This document shows positions 44,760 to 53,598 of a stretch of 64,000 bases of DNA, piece by piece. The translations under genes and the position numbers were made by a program. The notes below the pieces were generated by a model. That model searched no databases and was not told where the DNA came from. It worked only from the letters and a program-made list of their open reading frames with translations. How positions within the stretch are numbered: the stretch's first letter is position 1; every line of letters begins with the position of its first letter. Origin of the DNA: Bradyrhizobium sp. CCBAU 53340 (GTDB lineage Bacteria; Pseudomonadota; Alphaproteobacteria; Rhizobiales; Xanthobacteraceae); contig NZ_CP030056.1 of the NCBI RefSeq assembly GCF_015291645.1, positions 868,001 through 932,000 of the forward strand. The letters are read 5' to 3'.

Positions 44760-45458
44760 TTAGTACTTTTCAAATCCCACCATTTTCATGGTCCAGCGGC
44801 TGACACCCCCCTTGTCGTCGCGATGAATGAACATCTTCCTGATTGTAGTCTCGAGGTTTCTACGCTCGATCGCGGGCAGGAACGGAATGTCGAGCCGACG
44901 TGTCTGAGCGAATTTCTCAACTACGGTCTCAGTTGAATTGCAGGAAGGCAATCGTGCGGCAATCCCGTGCGTGGTATGTAGATCCTCGATAAAGTAGAAA
45001 CCGCCAGGCTCGACGATGGGAAACAGCTTCGCTAGAGCAAGCTGCTGGTGATAAGCTGCGTGCGAAGCGTCATCAATGATGATCCTTACGGGCGGGAGCG
45101 AGTTCGCTAGGCGTTCCAGGGCTACCGTATCGCCCATGTCAAGGCGCTCGAAACGGAACCGGTCCATCTTAAAGGCGCTGAAATCGGCAACGTCGCATCC
45201 GATGATCTCGGCTTTGGGAAAGAACTCCAGCCACATCTTAATAGACGGAATGTCGTCAACCTTGCGACCGACCACTACATCGGGATCGAGAGAGCCGTTT
45301 CCGTGTTGTAATCCAATCTCGACCATCGTGAAAGGTTGCTGGCGGAATTCTTCGAACAGAAAAGAGTAGAAGCTGGTGTAGCCGTGGGCGTCGCCTACCT
45401 CATTCCCCTTGTCGGTTCCGAGGGCATTAGCTCGCTTGGTCAAATTCGGTGCGCTCAT
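44760..45458 (-). CDS. Class I SAM-dependent O-methyltransferase-like protein (MycE/ElmM-type group)
   Basis: A 232-residue protein when started at MSAPNLTKR (45458), after AGGAA. Family features include NALGTDKGNEVGDAHGYTSF near the start, the SAM motif FTMVEIGLQHGNGSL (about 43-57), AEIIGCDVADFSAFK (acidic end of the second strand), RIIIDDASHAAYHQQLALAK with the Asp-Asp metal ligands, and GGFYFIEDLHT. Similar enzymes methylate sugar hydroxyls of natural products with Mg2+. In this region a sugar- or cyclitol-methylating enzyme would fit synthesis of an O-methylated rhizopine-like compound, but no direct link is visible. The gene is intact and alone, with about 850 bp of non-coding DNA upstream. 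Confidence 0.75.
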   Translation of the reverse strand: MSAPNLTKRANALGTDKGNEVGDAHGYTSFYSFLFEEFRQQPFTMVEIGLQHGNGSLDPDVVVGRKVDDIPSIKMWLEFFPKAEIIGCDVADFSAFKMDRFRFERLDMGDTVALERLANSLPPVRIIIDDASHAAYHQQLALAKLFPIVEPGGFYFIEDLHTTHGIAARLPSCNSTETVVEKFAQTRRLDIPFLPAIERRNLETTIRKMFIHRDDKGGVSRWTMKMVGFEKY

Positions 45459-46351
45459 TGCAGCATTTCCTATTCTCGGATGGAGCATTACACGGCGGGT
45501 CAGCTTCTGAGTTCAAGAAGCATACCAAAACCGTCAGTCTGAGTTTCCTTCTTATTCTCATCTGGCACGTGTCTCAGGTAGAACGGGTGTGTCGTGACTC
45601 CGACAGTGCGCCGCATGCTCCTTCTCGGTTCTTTAACGCGTCCCCCACGTGCAAATGCGGCGGCTGATGGTGACTCCGCCCACCGCCCCGACAGCGGCAG
45701 TGTGGTAGCCTCTCCCGGCATCTGCACCCCTCGCTACGGCTCCAACAGCGCGATGGGATCTCGGGGGATCACGAGTCACGTACTGGCGTTTGCGCTGAGT
45801 GACCGACGGGCGCTGGAAGGTCACAAGTTATTCCAAGAAACCGGTAGCCGCTTTGAGATGTATTACTGCAACCGCACAGATCCGCGCGAACGAGTAAGGT
45901 CGACGGTCGCAAATGCCGCATCGTCTTAGTCGCCTTACGACTGAGCTTCGACTGGCTCGCCTCAATCGACTAGATCCAACTGGGCACCCTCTTGTCTGAA
46001 GCATATACGGCGCGGCGGTCTGTATTTCTCCTTCCTAGCAGTCCCGATATTCTCAGCCGGGACAATCGTACCCAGAATATCTAAGTACCGATGCAATTCG
46101 ACCATTGCGACCAGAAGCAAACCGGCGGCCAGCTTTAGCTCAGAGCGACGCGGTTGCGCCGCCGATTGAACTCGTGGCTCTCGCCGGGAGCGAAGATGAC
46201 AGGGTGATCGAGACGATCAACGATGATCCGGCTAGGCCATCGTAGCTTCCAATGCCTCAGCACCACAAGCAGCCCGACGGCTCTCGTGCGGCGCTCGCAA
46301 ATCTGCTCGCTTTGTATTGTGTTCCTAAGAGCAGAATTCTGCAAAGGGGTT
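45459..46351. other. Gene-poor stretch
   Basis: Overlapping open frames on both strands (for example 45594-45929 plus and 46135-46509 minus) have no recognisable motif. The latter overlaps the enoyl-CoA hydratase gene out of frame. I see no supported gene or RNA. Confidence 0.35.
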
Positions 46352-47134
46352 CTATTTCCCCTGGTAATTTGGGGGCCGCTTCTCGAAGAAAGCGTCCATC
46401 CCTTCCTGCTGATCAGAAGTGGTGAAAGCAACCCGGATCGCTTGCCGTTCAAATTCCACACCGGCATCGAGGTTCGTTTGATAGGCGGCCAGAACGGCAG
46501 CCTTCGCAAGCTCCGTCGATCGAGGCGGCTTCTGTGCGATTATTTCCGCAATCTCGAGCGCGCGTGCCCGCGCCTGGCCCGTTTCTGTAACCTCGGAGAC
46601 CATTCCTGCCTGCATTGCGGCACGGGCCGAAATTGATTGGCCAGTGAGGATCATCAGCATGGCAAGCGATTTGCCCGCCACGCGTGTCAACCGCTGGGTT
46701 CCGCCGTCACCCGGCAAAACGCCGATGTTGATTTCAGGTTGACCGAAGAGCGCGCCTTCGCCTGCGATAATGATATCGGCCAGCATTGCAAGTTCGTGAC
46801 CGCCCCCAAGACAAACGCCCTCTACGGCAGCTATGATCGGCTTGAGACAGTTGGTGAGGTCGCGCCAATCATTGCGTCGGGCGAGATTGTTAATGGCCTC
46901 GAAGCCGCGTTGTTGCATCTCCTTGATATCCGCGCCCGCGCAAAAGAACGTGTCGGTGCCGCAAAGCACGATGCAGCGGACGTCCTCATCCAAAATTGCG
47001 TCTCGGCAGGCCGATGCAAGTGCCGCGATAAGCTCATTGCTCAGGGCATTTCGCTTCGCCGGCCTGTTCATGCTCAGCAGGCGGACGTGCGGGAGAGGGG
47101 AAGTGGATAGCACGAGTTCGGATTTTTGGATCAC
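46352..47134 (-). CDS. Enoyl-CoA hydratase/isomerase family protein
   Basis: A 260-residue crotonase-fold protein, taking the GTG at 47134 preceded by AGGAAG as start; the open frame extends further upstream without similarity. The oxyanion-hole segments are FFCAGADIKEMQQRG and CLGGGHELAMLADIIIAGEG, and the catalytic Glu of the hydratase motif is in LFGQPEINIGVLPGDGGTQR. It probably hydrates an unsaturated acyl-CoA. It lies downstream of the CoA transferase gene in the same orientation (gap 227 bp), which suggests a short pathway in which an acid is activated and then hydrated or rearranged. Confidence 0.85.
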   Translation of the reverse strand: MIQKSELVLSTSPLPHVRLLSMNRPAKRNALSNELIAALASACRDAILDEDVRCIVLCGTDTFFCAGADIKEMQQRGFEAINNLARRNDWRDLTNCLKPIIAAVEGVCLGGGHELAMLADIIIAGEGALFGQPEINIGVLPGDGGTQRLTRVAGKSLAMLMILTGQSISARAAMQAGMVSEVTETGQARARALEIAEIIAQKPPRSTELAKAAVLAAYQTNLDAGVEFERQAIRVAFTTSDQQEGMDAFFEKRPPNYQGK

Positions 47135-47361
47135 GAGAGAATTCTTCCTGGAGAATGGGAGAAGAACCAGAACTTCTTCTCGACTTGGATCGGGATGCAC
47201 CTTGCGTAAGCTGGCTTGCAGCGAGCTTCGGAGAGATCATTGCGTTGCACACAATTCGCTGCCATTCATCCGGGCAAGCTGCCGAGGACCCGAGGTTGAT
47301 ATGGTTGCTATCGTGCGAGCAAGGCCAGGAAAAACAGACACCACATTGTGGTTTGGGCGGG

Positions 47362-48564
47362 CTATCCGAAAGCCTTTCTGCTTCGAGCCTCCTGAATCGC
47401 CTGCTCCGAGAAGCCAAAGGAAGTCAGGACCTCCTCGGTAGCGGCACCGATCGGCGCGGGGTGAATCCGGACGGCTGGAGGTGTGCGTGAGAGCCGGACT
47501 GGCAGTCCGGCGAGCGAAACGACTCCTCGCCCGGGTACCTCAACCTGCCACATGATGCCGTTTTGGCTTGCCTGAGGGTGGCTGATCGCTTCTGGAATTT
47601 CATTCACAGGTGAGCAGAGCAGATCCACGGAAGCCAGACGATCGAGTACCTCCGAAGTGTTCAAGGTCATCAAAGCCGGCGCACAATATTCCTGAATGGC
47701 GGTCAGATTTTCGATCTGCTTTTCGCGTGTAGCGAGTTCAGGCCGCGTGCTTATGTCCGGTAGATCGAGCGCCTGGCAAAGCAGGCCAAGCGGGTTGTCG
47801 CGAAAGAGCATTACAACGGCTACCCAACCGTCCGCGGTCCTGACGAGCATCGCCTGACGCGTCCAGTCGGTTTTCACACCATAGATGCTCTCGCTGGCGA
47901 TTTCGCACAGCTGCATAGCGAGCGAAACATCGAACAGCGACGTCGACACCAGTTGTCCCCGGCCCGAGGTCTGGCGTTCGATGACGGCGGCAAGAATGCC
48001 CTGGACGAGCGACATCGCCGCGCCATAGTCGACAATAGGAGAGTTCGTCAGCTGCGGAGGCTGGTGCTCCTGCAGTCCTCCCCGTGCCAACCCGCTAAAT
48101 GCCTGCGCCAGCATGTCCTGGCCCGGACGATCTGCAAGCGGACCTGTTTCCCCGAAACCAAACCCCGCAGCATAGATGAGACGGGGATTGCGTGTGCTAA
48201 GATCCTTATAGCCGAGGCCCAGCCGCTCCATCACGCCGGGGCGGAAGTTGTGCATCAACACGTCAGCGCGGTCGACCAGGGTCAGCAAGATCTCAAAGGC
48301 GGCCGGGTTCTTCAAATCCAAGGCGAGTGTCCGCTTGTTTCTGCCCATCGCAGCGTAATACGCGCTCATCCCGCCGACGCGGGTGGCCTCAAAATCAAGC
48401 CCGCGCGTGATGTCACCTTGGGGACGTTCGATCTTGATGACGTCCGCGCCAAAATCCCCCAACACCTGTCCTGCAAGCGGCACCTGCATCACCATGCCGA
48501 CTTCCAGAACGATCAAGCCGTCAAGGGCGCCACGCGCTACGGAGGCAGTTGCTTTATCGCTCAC
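47362..48564 (-). CDS. CaiB/BaiF-type (class III) CoA transferase
   Basis: A 400-residue protein using the GTG start at 48564 (VVSDKATAS region), preceded by AGGGAAAGG; an upstream TTG at 48624 is possible. It has the family stretches LIVLEVGMVMQVPLAGQVLG, FGADVIKIERPQGD, AYYAAMGRNKRTLALDLKNP, VLMHNFRPGVMERLGLGY and the catalytic Asp in ADRPGQDMLAQAFSG. It moves CoA between organic acids. With the hydratase it forms a minus-strand unit whose promoter region holds the conserved TATCCCA-N10-GATA site at 48633-48653 shared with other genes of this cluster. Confidence 0.85.
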   Translation of the reverse strand: MSDKATASVARGALDGLIVLEVGMVMQVPLAGQVLGDFGADVIKIERPQGDITRGLDFEATRVGGMSAYYAAMGRNKRTLALDLKNPAAFEILLTLVDRADVLMHNFRPGVMERLGLGYKDLSTRNPRLIYAAGFGFGETGPLADRPGQDMLAQAFSGLARGGLQEHQPPQLTNSPIVDYGAAMSLVQGILAAVIERQTSGRGQLVSTSLFDVSLAMQLCEIASESIYGVKTDWTRQAMLVRTADGWVAVVMLFRDNPLGLLCQALDLPDISTRPELATREKQIENLTAIQEYCAPALMTLNTSEVLDRLASVDLLCSPVNEIPEAISHPQASQNGIMWQVEVPGRGVVSLAGLPVRLSRTPPAVRIHPAPIGAATEEVLTSFGFSEQAIQEARSRKAFG

Positions 48565-48632
48565 GACAGGCCTTTCCCTCAGATTGGAACGCTCGATACT
48601 ATGCCGCGCGATCGTCGCCGTCAAGATTACTA

Positions 48633-48653
48633 TATCCCATTATAAAATTGATA
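48633..48653. promoter_or_regulatory. TATCCCA...TTGATA regulatory element between the CoA transferase and dehydrogenase genes
   Basis: TATCCCATTATAAAATTGATA spans 21 bp. The same spaced pair (TATCCCA then ATTGATA, 21 bp overall) occurs on the minus strand at 56393-56413 before the GH88-type gene, and half-sites occur before the MocR-type and AraD1-type genes. It is a candidate operator. Confidence 0.55.
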
Positions 48654-48826
48654 TATTGCAATGCGCTGCGAAACCGGCTTTGAATGCGATTGCCGAATCG
48701 AGGCGCCGAACAGGCGTTTGGGCCAGCACCTGCCGGAAAGGGGATCACTCCCTGCCGCCGAAAAGCAGGTGCCGACGCAGTTGGACGTCCTGAGACGTTC
48801 TGCAAGGCTTGGTGACGGGGGGCCTG

Positions 48827-50263
48827 ATGACGAAGAACTACATCGCCGGTGAATGGATTGCGGCAGCCAAGGCAGTCGCGAACATCAACCCGTCTGATAC
48901 TCGCGACATCGTAGGCGAGTACGCCCAAGCCTCTGTAGAAGAGGCGAAGCGTGCGATCGATGCGGCCCATGGCGCCTTTCCGGCTTGGGCGCGTTCGACG
49001 ATCCAGAGCCGCCACGACGTTCTGAAAGCCGTGGGTGACGAGATATTGGCCCGCAAGGACGAACTCGGACGCCTGCTCTCACGTGAGGAAGGAAAGACCT
49101 TGCCGGAGGGGATCGGCGAGGTCGCTCGCGCCGGCCAGATCTTCCATTTCTTCGCGGGTGAGTGCCTGAGGCTGAGCGGCGAGAAGCTGCTCTCCGTGCG
49201 AGCCGGCATAGACGTTGAGATGTCCCGCGAGCCGCTCGGCGATCACGCCATGGAATTTTCCTATGGCCATTCCGGCCTGGAAGATCGCCCCGGCACTGGC
49301 CTATGGCAACTCCGTCGTGTTCAAGCCTGCAGAACTGGTCCCCGCCTCGGCAAACGCCCTTTGCGACATCATTGCGCGCGCCGGCGTTCCCCCCGGCGTC
49401 TTCAACCTCGTCATGGGGAGCGGCTCGGTCGTGGGCGAAACAATGCTCGCCAGTACGAAGGTGGCCGCGATCTCCTTCACCGGCTCGTTGTCGACCGGCC
49501 GGCGCATTGCCCAAACCTGCATTTCTGCCGATCCCATGAAGAAGATGCAGTTGGAGATGGGGGGCAAGAATCCAATGGTGGTGCTCGACGACGCCGACCT
49601 AAAGGTGGCCGTCGAATGCGCGATCAACAGCGCCTTCTTTTCGACCGGCCAGCGCTGCACGGCCTCATCTCGCCTCATCGTGACAGATGGCATTTACGAC
49701 GCCTTCCTGGCAGCTATCACGGAAAGGATGGATGCGCTGGTCGTGGATGACGCCTGCAAGCCAGGAACGCAGATTGGGCCGGTGGTTGATCAGAAGCAGC
49801 TGGAGCAAGACTTGATGTACATCCGCCTCGGCCAGGACGAGGGGGCCAAGCTCGTCGCTGGGGGCGAGCTATTGAAACGCGATGCGCCCGGTTTCTACTT
49901 GTCGCCCGCGCTGTTTGCAGAAGTCGACAATCGGATGCGGGTCGCGCGCGAAGAAATTTTCGGCCCGTGGCAGCACTGATCCGGGCGCGAAATTATGACG
50001 AGGCCCTTGAGATCGCCAACGACACCCCATTCGGACTATCTTCCGGAATCTGCACCACAAGTCTGAACTATGCCAGCCATTTCAAGCGCAACGCGGAGGC
50101 TGGCATGGTGATGGTCAACCTGCCGACGGCGGGCGTCGACTATCACGTGCCCTTCGGCGGCCGCAAAGGTTCGTCCTATGGATCACGTGAGCAAGGGCGC
50201 TACGCTGCAGAGTTCTATGCGACTGTGAAGACAGCCTATGCGTTTGATGGAGGTCCACCATGA
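48827..50263 (+). pseudogene. Aldehyde dehydrogenase (succinate/alpha-ketoglutarate semialdehyde type), two frameshifts
   Basis: Starts MTKNYIAGEWIAAAKAVANI. The first frame runs to DVEMSREPLG near 49240; the second continues with ITPWNFPMAIPAWKIAPALA, VFKPAELVPASANALCDIIA, FTGSLSTGRRIA, LEMGGKNPMVVLDDADL (catalytic Glu) and STGQRCTASSRLIV (catalytic Cys) to AREEIFGP. A third frame from about 49967 carries LIRARNYDEALEIANDTPFG and VPFGGRKGSSYGSREQGRYA. All catalytic residues are preserved; both lesions are losses of one or two bases. If corrected it is about 478 residues. It would oxidise a semialdehyde produced from sugar acids, fitting with the AraD1-type protein. Confidence 0.85.
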
Positions 50264-50312
50264 GCGTGATGGCGGCCGCCTGAAAGCGCCCGAGTTGAAC
50301 AGTTCTGCACGT

Positions 50313-51668
50313 TCAGATGATTGACATGCTGGCTTCGTTGCCGACTTCGAGCGAAGCTGCGACCTGGCGGAGCGCCCATTCGAGATCTTCGATGTTTTCG
50401 GGAACGCCGATCGATATCCTCAGCCCCGAGATCAAGGAGGGATCAACCACGAGCGCCGAGGGCGGCGTTGTGATGACGCCCCGTTGCAATGAACGGGCTG
50501 CCACCTGTTGAGCAATGTCGCTTGGCAGGTCCATCCAGATGTGAAAGCTGGCCGGATGATCTGCACGTATATGCGGCCGGAGGATTTGGGAGGCAAGCTT
50601 CACGCGCTTCTTCGCCTCCTGGACCAGAGACTGCTTCACGCGCGCGGCTGTTCCCGTGCGGATCCATTCGGATACGATGAAGGTTGAAATCGGCGAGGCC
50701 ATCCAGCAGGTCGCGCGCATAGATTGATGAATCTGCGAAAGATAAGGCTCGGGCGCGACGAGCATTCCGATGCGCAGACCCGGCGCCAGGCACTTCGACA
50801 GCGTATTGACATAGAAGGTCCGCTCCGGCGCCAATGAGGCGAGCGGCTCGCTGGTCTCGTCCAGGAAGCCGTATGCGTCATCTTCGATGATCAGGATGTC
50901 CCGCTTACGCGCGATCCGCACGATCTCTCGCCGGCGTGCCGCGCTCATGATTCTCGCGGTTGGGCTCTGGATGGTGGGAATAGCAAAAAGCACCCGCGCT
51001 GCCCCGCTTGCCGCCGCTTTGTCGAAAGCGCCCGGCAGCAATCCTTCGCCATCCATCGGCAGCCCGATAAGGTCGAGCTTTGCGAAATGAGCATAGGACT
51101 TCATGCCGTGATAAGTGCCGGCCTCGACGAAGACTTTGTCACCAGGCTGGCAGATCGAGCTGAAGGTCAGCGCTATCCCGTGCTGTGCTCCATTCGTAAT
51201 AACGAGGTTGTCCGGATTGGCTTCGAAGCCCGATTGACGAAATAGGCCGGCGAGCTGGGCCCGGTGTTCGGCAACACCAGAGTGGGAGAGGTATCCCACG
51301 TAGTCGGAGATGTCAGCCGTTGGAAACGTAGATGGGCTCTCAGCTAGCACCTTGGGCAGTAACGCCGGCCCTGGGATGTTGAGGCTGAGATCGACAACCT
51401 TGCCACCGGACGCAGGGGTCGGCCTCTGTGACGCGACAAACGTCCCGCGGCCGACGTGCCCCAGAAGCAGGCCGCGCCGTTGACCTTCTGCATAGGCCTT
51501 GATGACCGTTCCGACGCTGAGGCCGATCTCCTCTGCCAAATCACGCTGGGTAGGCAGCCTTGTTCCTGCCGCAAGAGTTCCTGCCGCGATGTCGTGTTCG
51601 ATGGCCTCGACGAGCCGGACGAACAGGGGAGCGGTGCCAGCCCGCAGGTGAGGGTGCCATTTCTGCAT
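50313..51668 (-). CDS. MocR-type regulator (GntR helix-turn-helix fused to aminotransferase domain)
   Basis: A 451-residue protein. The GntR winged helix is at about 10-80 (RLPTQRDLAEEIGLSVGTVI) and the aminotransferase-like domain at about 110-445, with the PLP lysine in TLSKCLAPGLRIGMLVAP, the Asp of ILIIEDDAYGFLDE and the Asn of VITNGAQHGI. The family takes its name from the rhizopine regulator MocR, and its members sense PLP plus an amino compound. Its promoter region holds two half-sites TATCTCA and TATCCCA on the plus strand (51679 and 51703, 24 bp apart). It is the likely regulator of the surrounding catabolic genes through this motif. Confidence 0.88.
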   Translation of the reverse strand: MQKWHPHLRAGTAPLFVRLVEAIEHDIAAGTLAAGTRLPTQRDLAEEIGLSVGTVIKAYAEGQRRGLLLGHVGRGTFVASQRPTPASGGKVVDLSLNIPGPALLPKVLAESPSTFPTADISDYVGYLSHSGVAEHRAQLAGLFRQSGFEANPDNLVITNGAQHGIALTFSSICQPGDKVFVEAGTYHGMKSYAHFAKLDLIGLPMDGEGLLPGAFDKAAASGAARVLFAIPTIQSPTARIMSAARRREIVRIARKRDILIIEDDAYGFLDETSEPLASLAPERTFYVNTLSKCLAPGLRIGMLVAPEPYLSQIHQSMRATCWMASPISTFIVSEWIRTGTAARVKQSLVQEAKKRVKLASQILRPHIRADHPASFHIWMDLPSDIAQQVAARSLQRGVITTPPSALVVDPSLISGLRISIGVPENIEDLEWALRQVAASLEVGNEASMSII

Positions 51669-51678
51669 TTTGATTGCT

Positions 51679-51709
51679 TATCTCAGAATACCGCGCTTTC
51701 GCTATCCCA
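51679..51709. promoter_or_regulatory. Two direct TATCYCA half-sites before the MocR-type gene
   Basis: TATCTCA at 51679-51685 and TATCCCA at 51703-51709 are direct repeats 24 bp apart, just upstream of the regulator start (51668). MocR-type proteins such as GabR and PdxR bind direct repeats, so autoregulation is plausible. Confidence 0.5.
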
Positions 51710-51732
51710 ATTTTTGGTCCACCAGATCAAGC

Positions 51733-52734
51733 TCATAGCGGCCGCACCCTCACGATCTCTGTTTGCTTTTCCTCGATGAGCGAGTTGCGCAATGGCCGCC
51801 CGAAAGCCGGAGATTCGATCTCGAAAGCGTCACCGCCGCGCAGCTTGACGCCGGCCGAAAAGCTTAAGGCGCTCGCGCCGAAGAAATAGACGTGGACGTC
51901 GCCGGGCCGACGAAACGCGCGGTATTTGAAGTGATGGTGCTCAAGATTCTCAATGGAATGAGACATGTTGTTCTCGCCCGAGATAAAGCTTCCGGACCAG
52001 ATCGCTTCGCCAGCTCGCAAGACGCGGACCGTTCCGGATACCTCGTCCGGAAGATCGCCCACGAGGAGTTCGGGACCATAGGAGCACTGGCGCAGCTTTG
52101 AATGAGCAAGGTAGAGGTAGTTTCGCTGCTCCATCACATGATCGGAGTATTCGTTGCCGAGGCAGAAGCCGACACGCAGTACGTCGCCTCCCTCGCCAAT
52201 GACGTAAAGCCCTACAATTTCGGCCTCCTCGCCCCCGTCTTCAGCATAGGACGGCAACGTGAGGGGTTGCTCAGGTGCGACTGCCCAGGAGCCATCACCC
52301 TTATAGGCCCACTCTGGCTGGACCCCGATGGATCCCGGCGGAGGCTTTCCACCGTCCAGGCCAAGCTTGAACATCCGCATTGAATCGGAAAGTTCGCCTG
52401 CGGCCAATTTCGCGTGCATGGCGTCGCGCGACTCGGCGCTACCGAGGTGCGTAAGTCCAGTCACCGCGATCATGCAACGCGAAGGATCAGCGTGGTCGAG
52501 AGGCGGCAACAGCCGCTTCTCGCGGATGATCGCATCGTAATCGACCTTCTCTCCGAAGCCGCACCTTTGGACGCATTCGGCAAGCGATAGCCGGGAGCGG
52601 GCTGCCTCCAAGGCTAATTCGCGTACACTTGTCCGATTGTTCACGAGCACAGGGACCCCGTCGCCCGCCTGGAGCGCAGCGACATGACGAGAACCGTTCA
52701 GAGATACAAATTGGATGAGGCGCACGAGATCCAT
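51733..52734 (-). CDS. AraD1/GguC-type protein (fumarylacetoacetate hydrolase fold)
   Basis: A 333-residue protein started at MDLVRLIQFVSLNG (52734). Family features include THLGSAESRDAMHAKL, GGKPPPGSIGVQPEWAYKGD, AEDGGEEAEIVGLYVIGEGG (metal ligands Glu-x-Glu) and NEYSDHVMEQRNYLYLAHSK. Relatives in rhizobia and agrobacteria are linked to sugar-acid (arabinonate-type) catabolism and to ggu/chv sugar transporters. It probably acts as a dehydratase or hydrolase on a 2-keto-3-deoxy sugar acid, producing the semialdehyde for the adjacent (broken) dehydrogenase. A TATCTCA half-site lies 55 bp upstream on the same strand. Confidence 0.82.
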   Translation of the reverse strand: MDLVRLIQFVSLNGSRHVAALQAGDGVPVLVNNRTSVRELALEAARSRLSLAECVQRCGFGEKVDYDAIIREKRLLPPLDHADPSRCMIAVTGLTHLGSAESRDAMHAKLAAGELSDSMRMFKLGLDGGKPPPGSIGVQPEWAYKGDGSWAVAPEQPLTLPSYAEDGGEEAEIVGLYVIGEGGDVLRVGFCLGNEYSDHVMEQRNYLYLAHSKLRQCSYGPELLVGDLPDEVSGTVRVLRAGEAIWSGSFISGENNMSHSIENLEHHHFKYRAFRRPGDVHVYFFGASALSFSAGVKLRGGDAFEIESPAFGRPLRNSLIEEKQTEIVRVRPL

Positions 52735-52782
52735 TCCAGGTGAGAGCCAGCCGCGCTGATTGCGGCAAAGCCAGACTGACAT

Positions 52783-53598
52783 TCAAATTGAGATAGGTCA
52801 ATGTGCTTGGCTAATCGGGGGTGCCAATATTTCATGAGCGATTTCAGTCGTATAGATGTATCAATCCTTCAGCTAGAATGATGGCTACCAGATTGATATA
52901 TCCTAATTGTATTTGAGATAGTCTATTGCTTGACATTGGCCCGTCATTGTGATGGTCTCGCTCGATATTGGGCTAGTGCACAGAGATGCCGGCCGTCATG
53001 GGAGACGAAGCGGTGGAGGCGATTTACTGGTTTCATGGGAGGAGCGGCTGGGCTGGCGATATTGCAGTCCATGCCAAGCTTCTCGCCAGCCCGCGCCCTT
53101 TACAACCATCCCTCTCGCGCTCGCGCGAGCCCCTTTGTCTTTCCGCGCAAGTCCTTGTGATCCAAGCGGCGGCCCCGAGACGATCTCATCATTCACCTTT
53201 TCCAGGTCAGTTCGGCTTACGTAAGCAGATACTCGATCAGCTCGCATCGTTTGCGCGGAAAAGTAGGAAACGTTCGCCTCGCCAAGCCGAGCGGACGTCT
53301 CAGCGCGGAGGAGTTTGTCCGCCTGCCTTGAATCGAAAAACTTAAGCGTCCCGCAGAAGGGCGCATTGCTACAGGAGGGACCATGGAGTTGGGACATAAG
53401 CCCGCCCGCGGGCTGTTACACAGACGATTGGAATGAAGGAAGCCCGATCAGCTGCCTTCGATCGCGCCAGCGTCCATTTACGGGCGTGCCGCCAGAAATC
53501 TCAGCGCCTTGAGCAGGCCAACAAGCGACAGGCCGGCGCGCATTCGCGCTTGCCGCGCAAGGCTTAAGCAGTCTTACCCAATGAGCGGAAGCAGACCC
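52783..53598. other. Divergent promoter region between the AraD1-type gene and the transporter gene
   Basis: Two TATCTCA half-sites are on the minus strand (52789-52795 and 52914-52920), and ATTGATATATCC lies between them at 52892-52903. The rest, up to 53598, contains open frames without recognisable motifs and the leader of the transporter gene. Confidence 0.5.
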
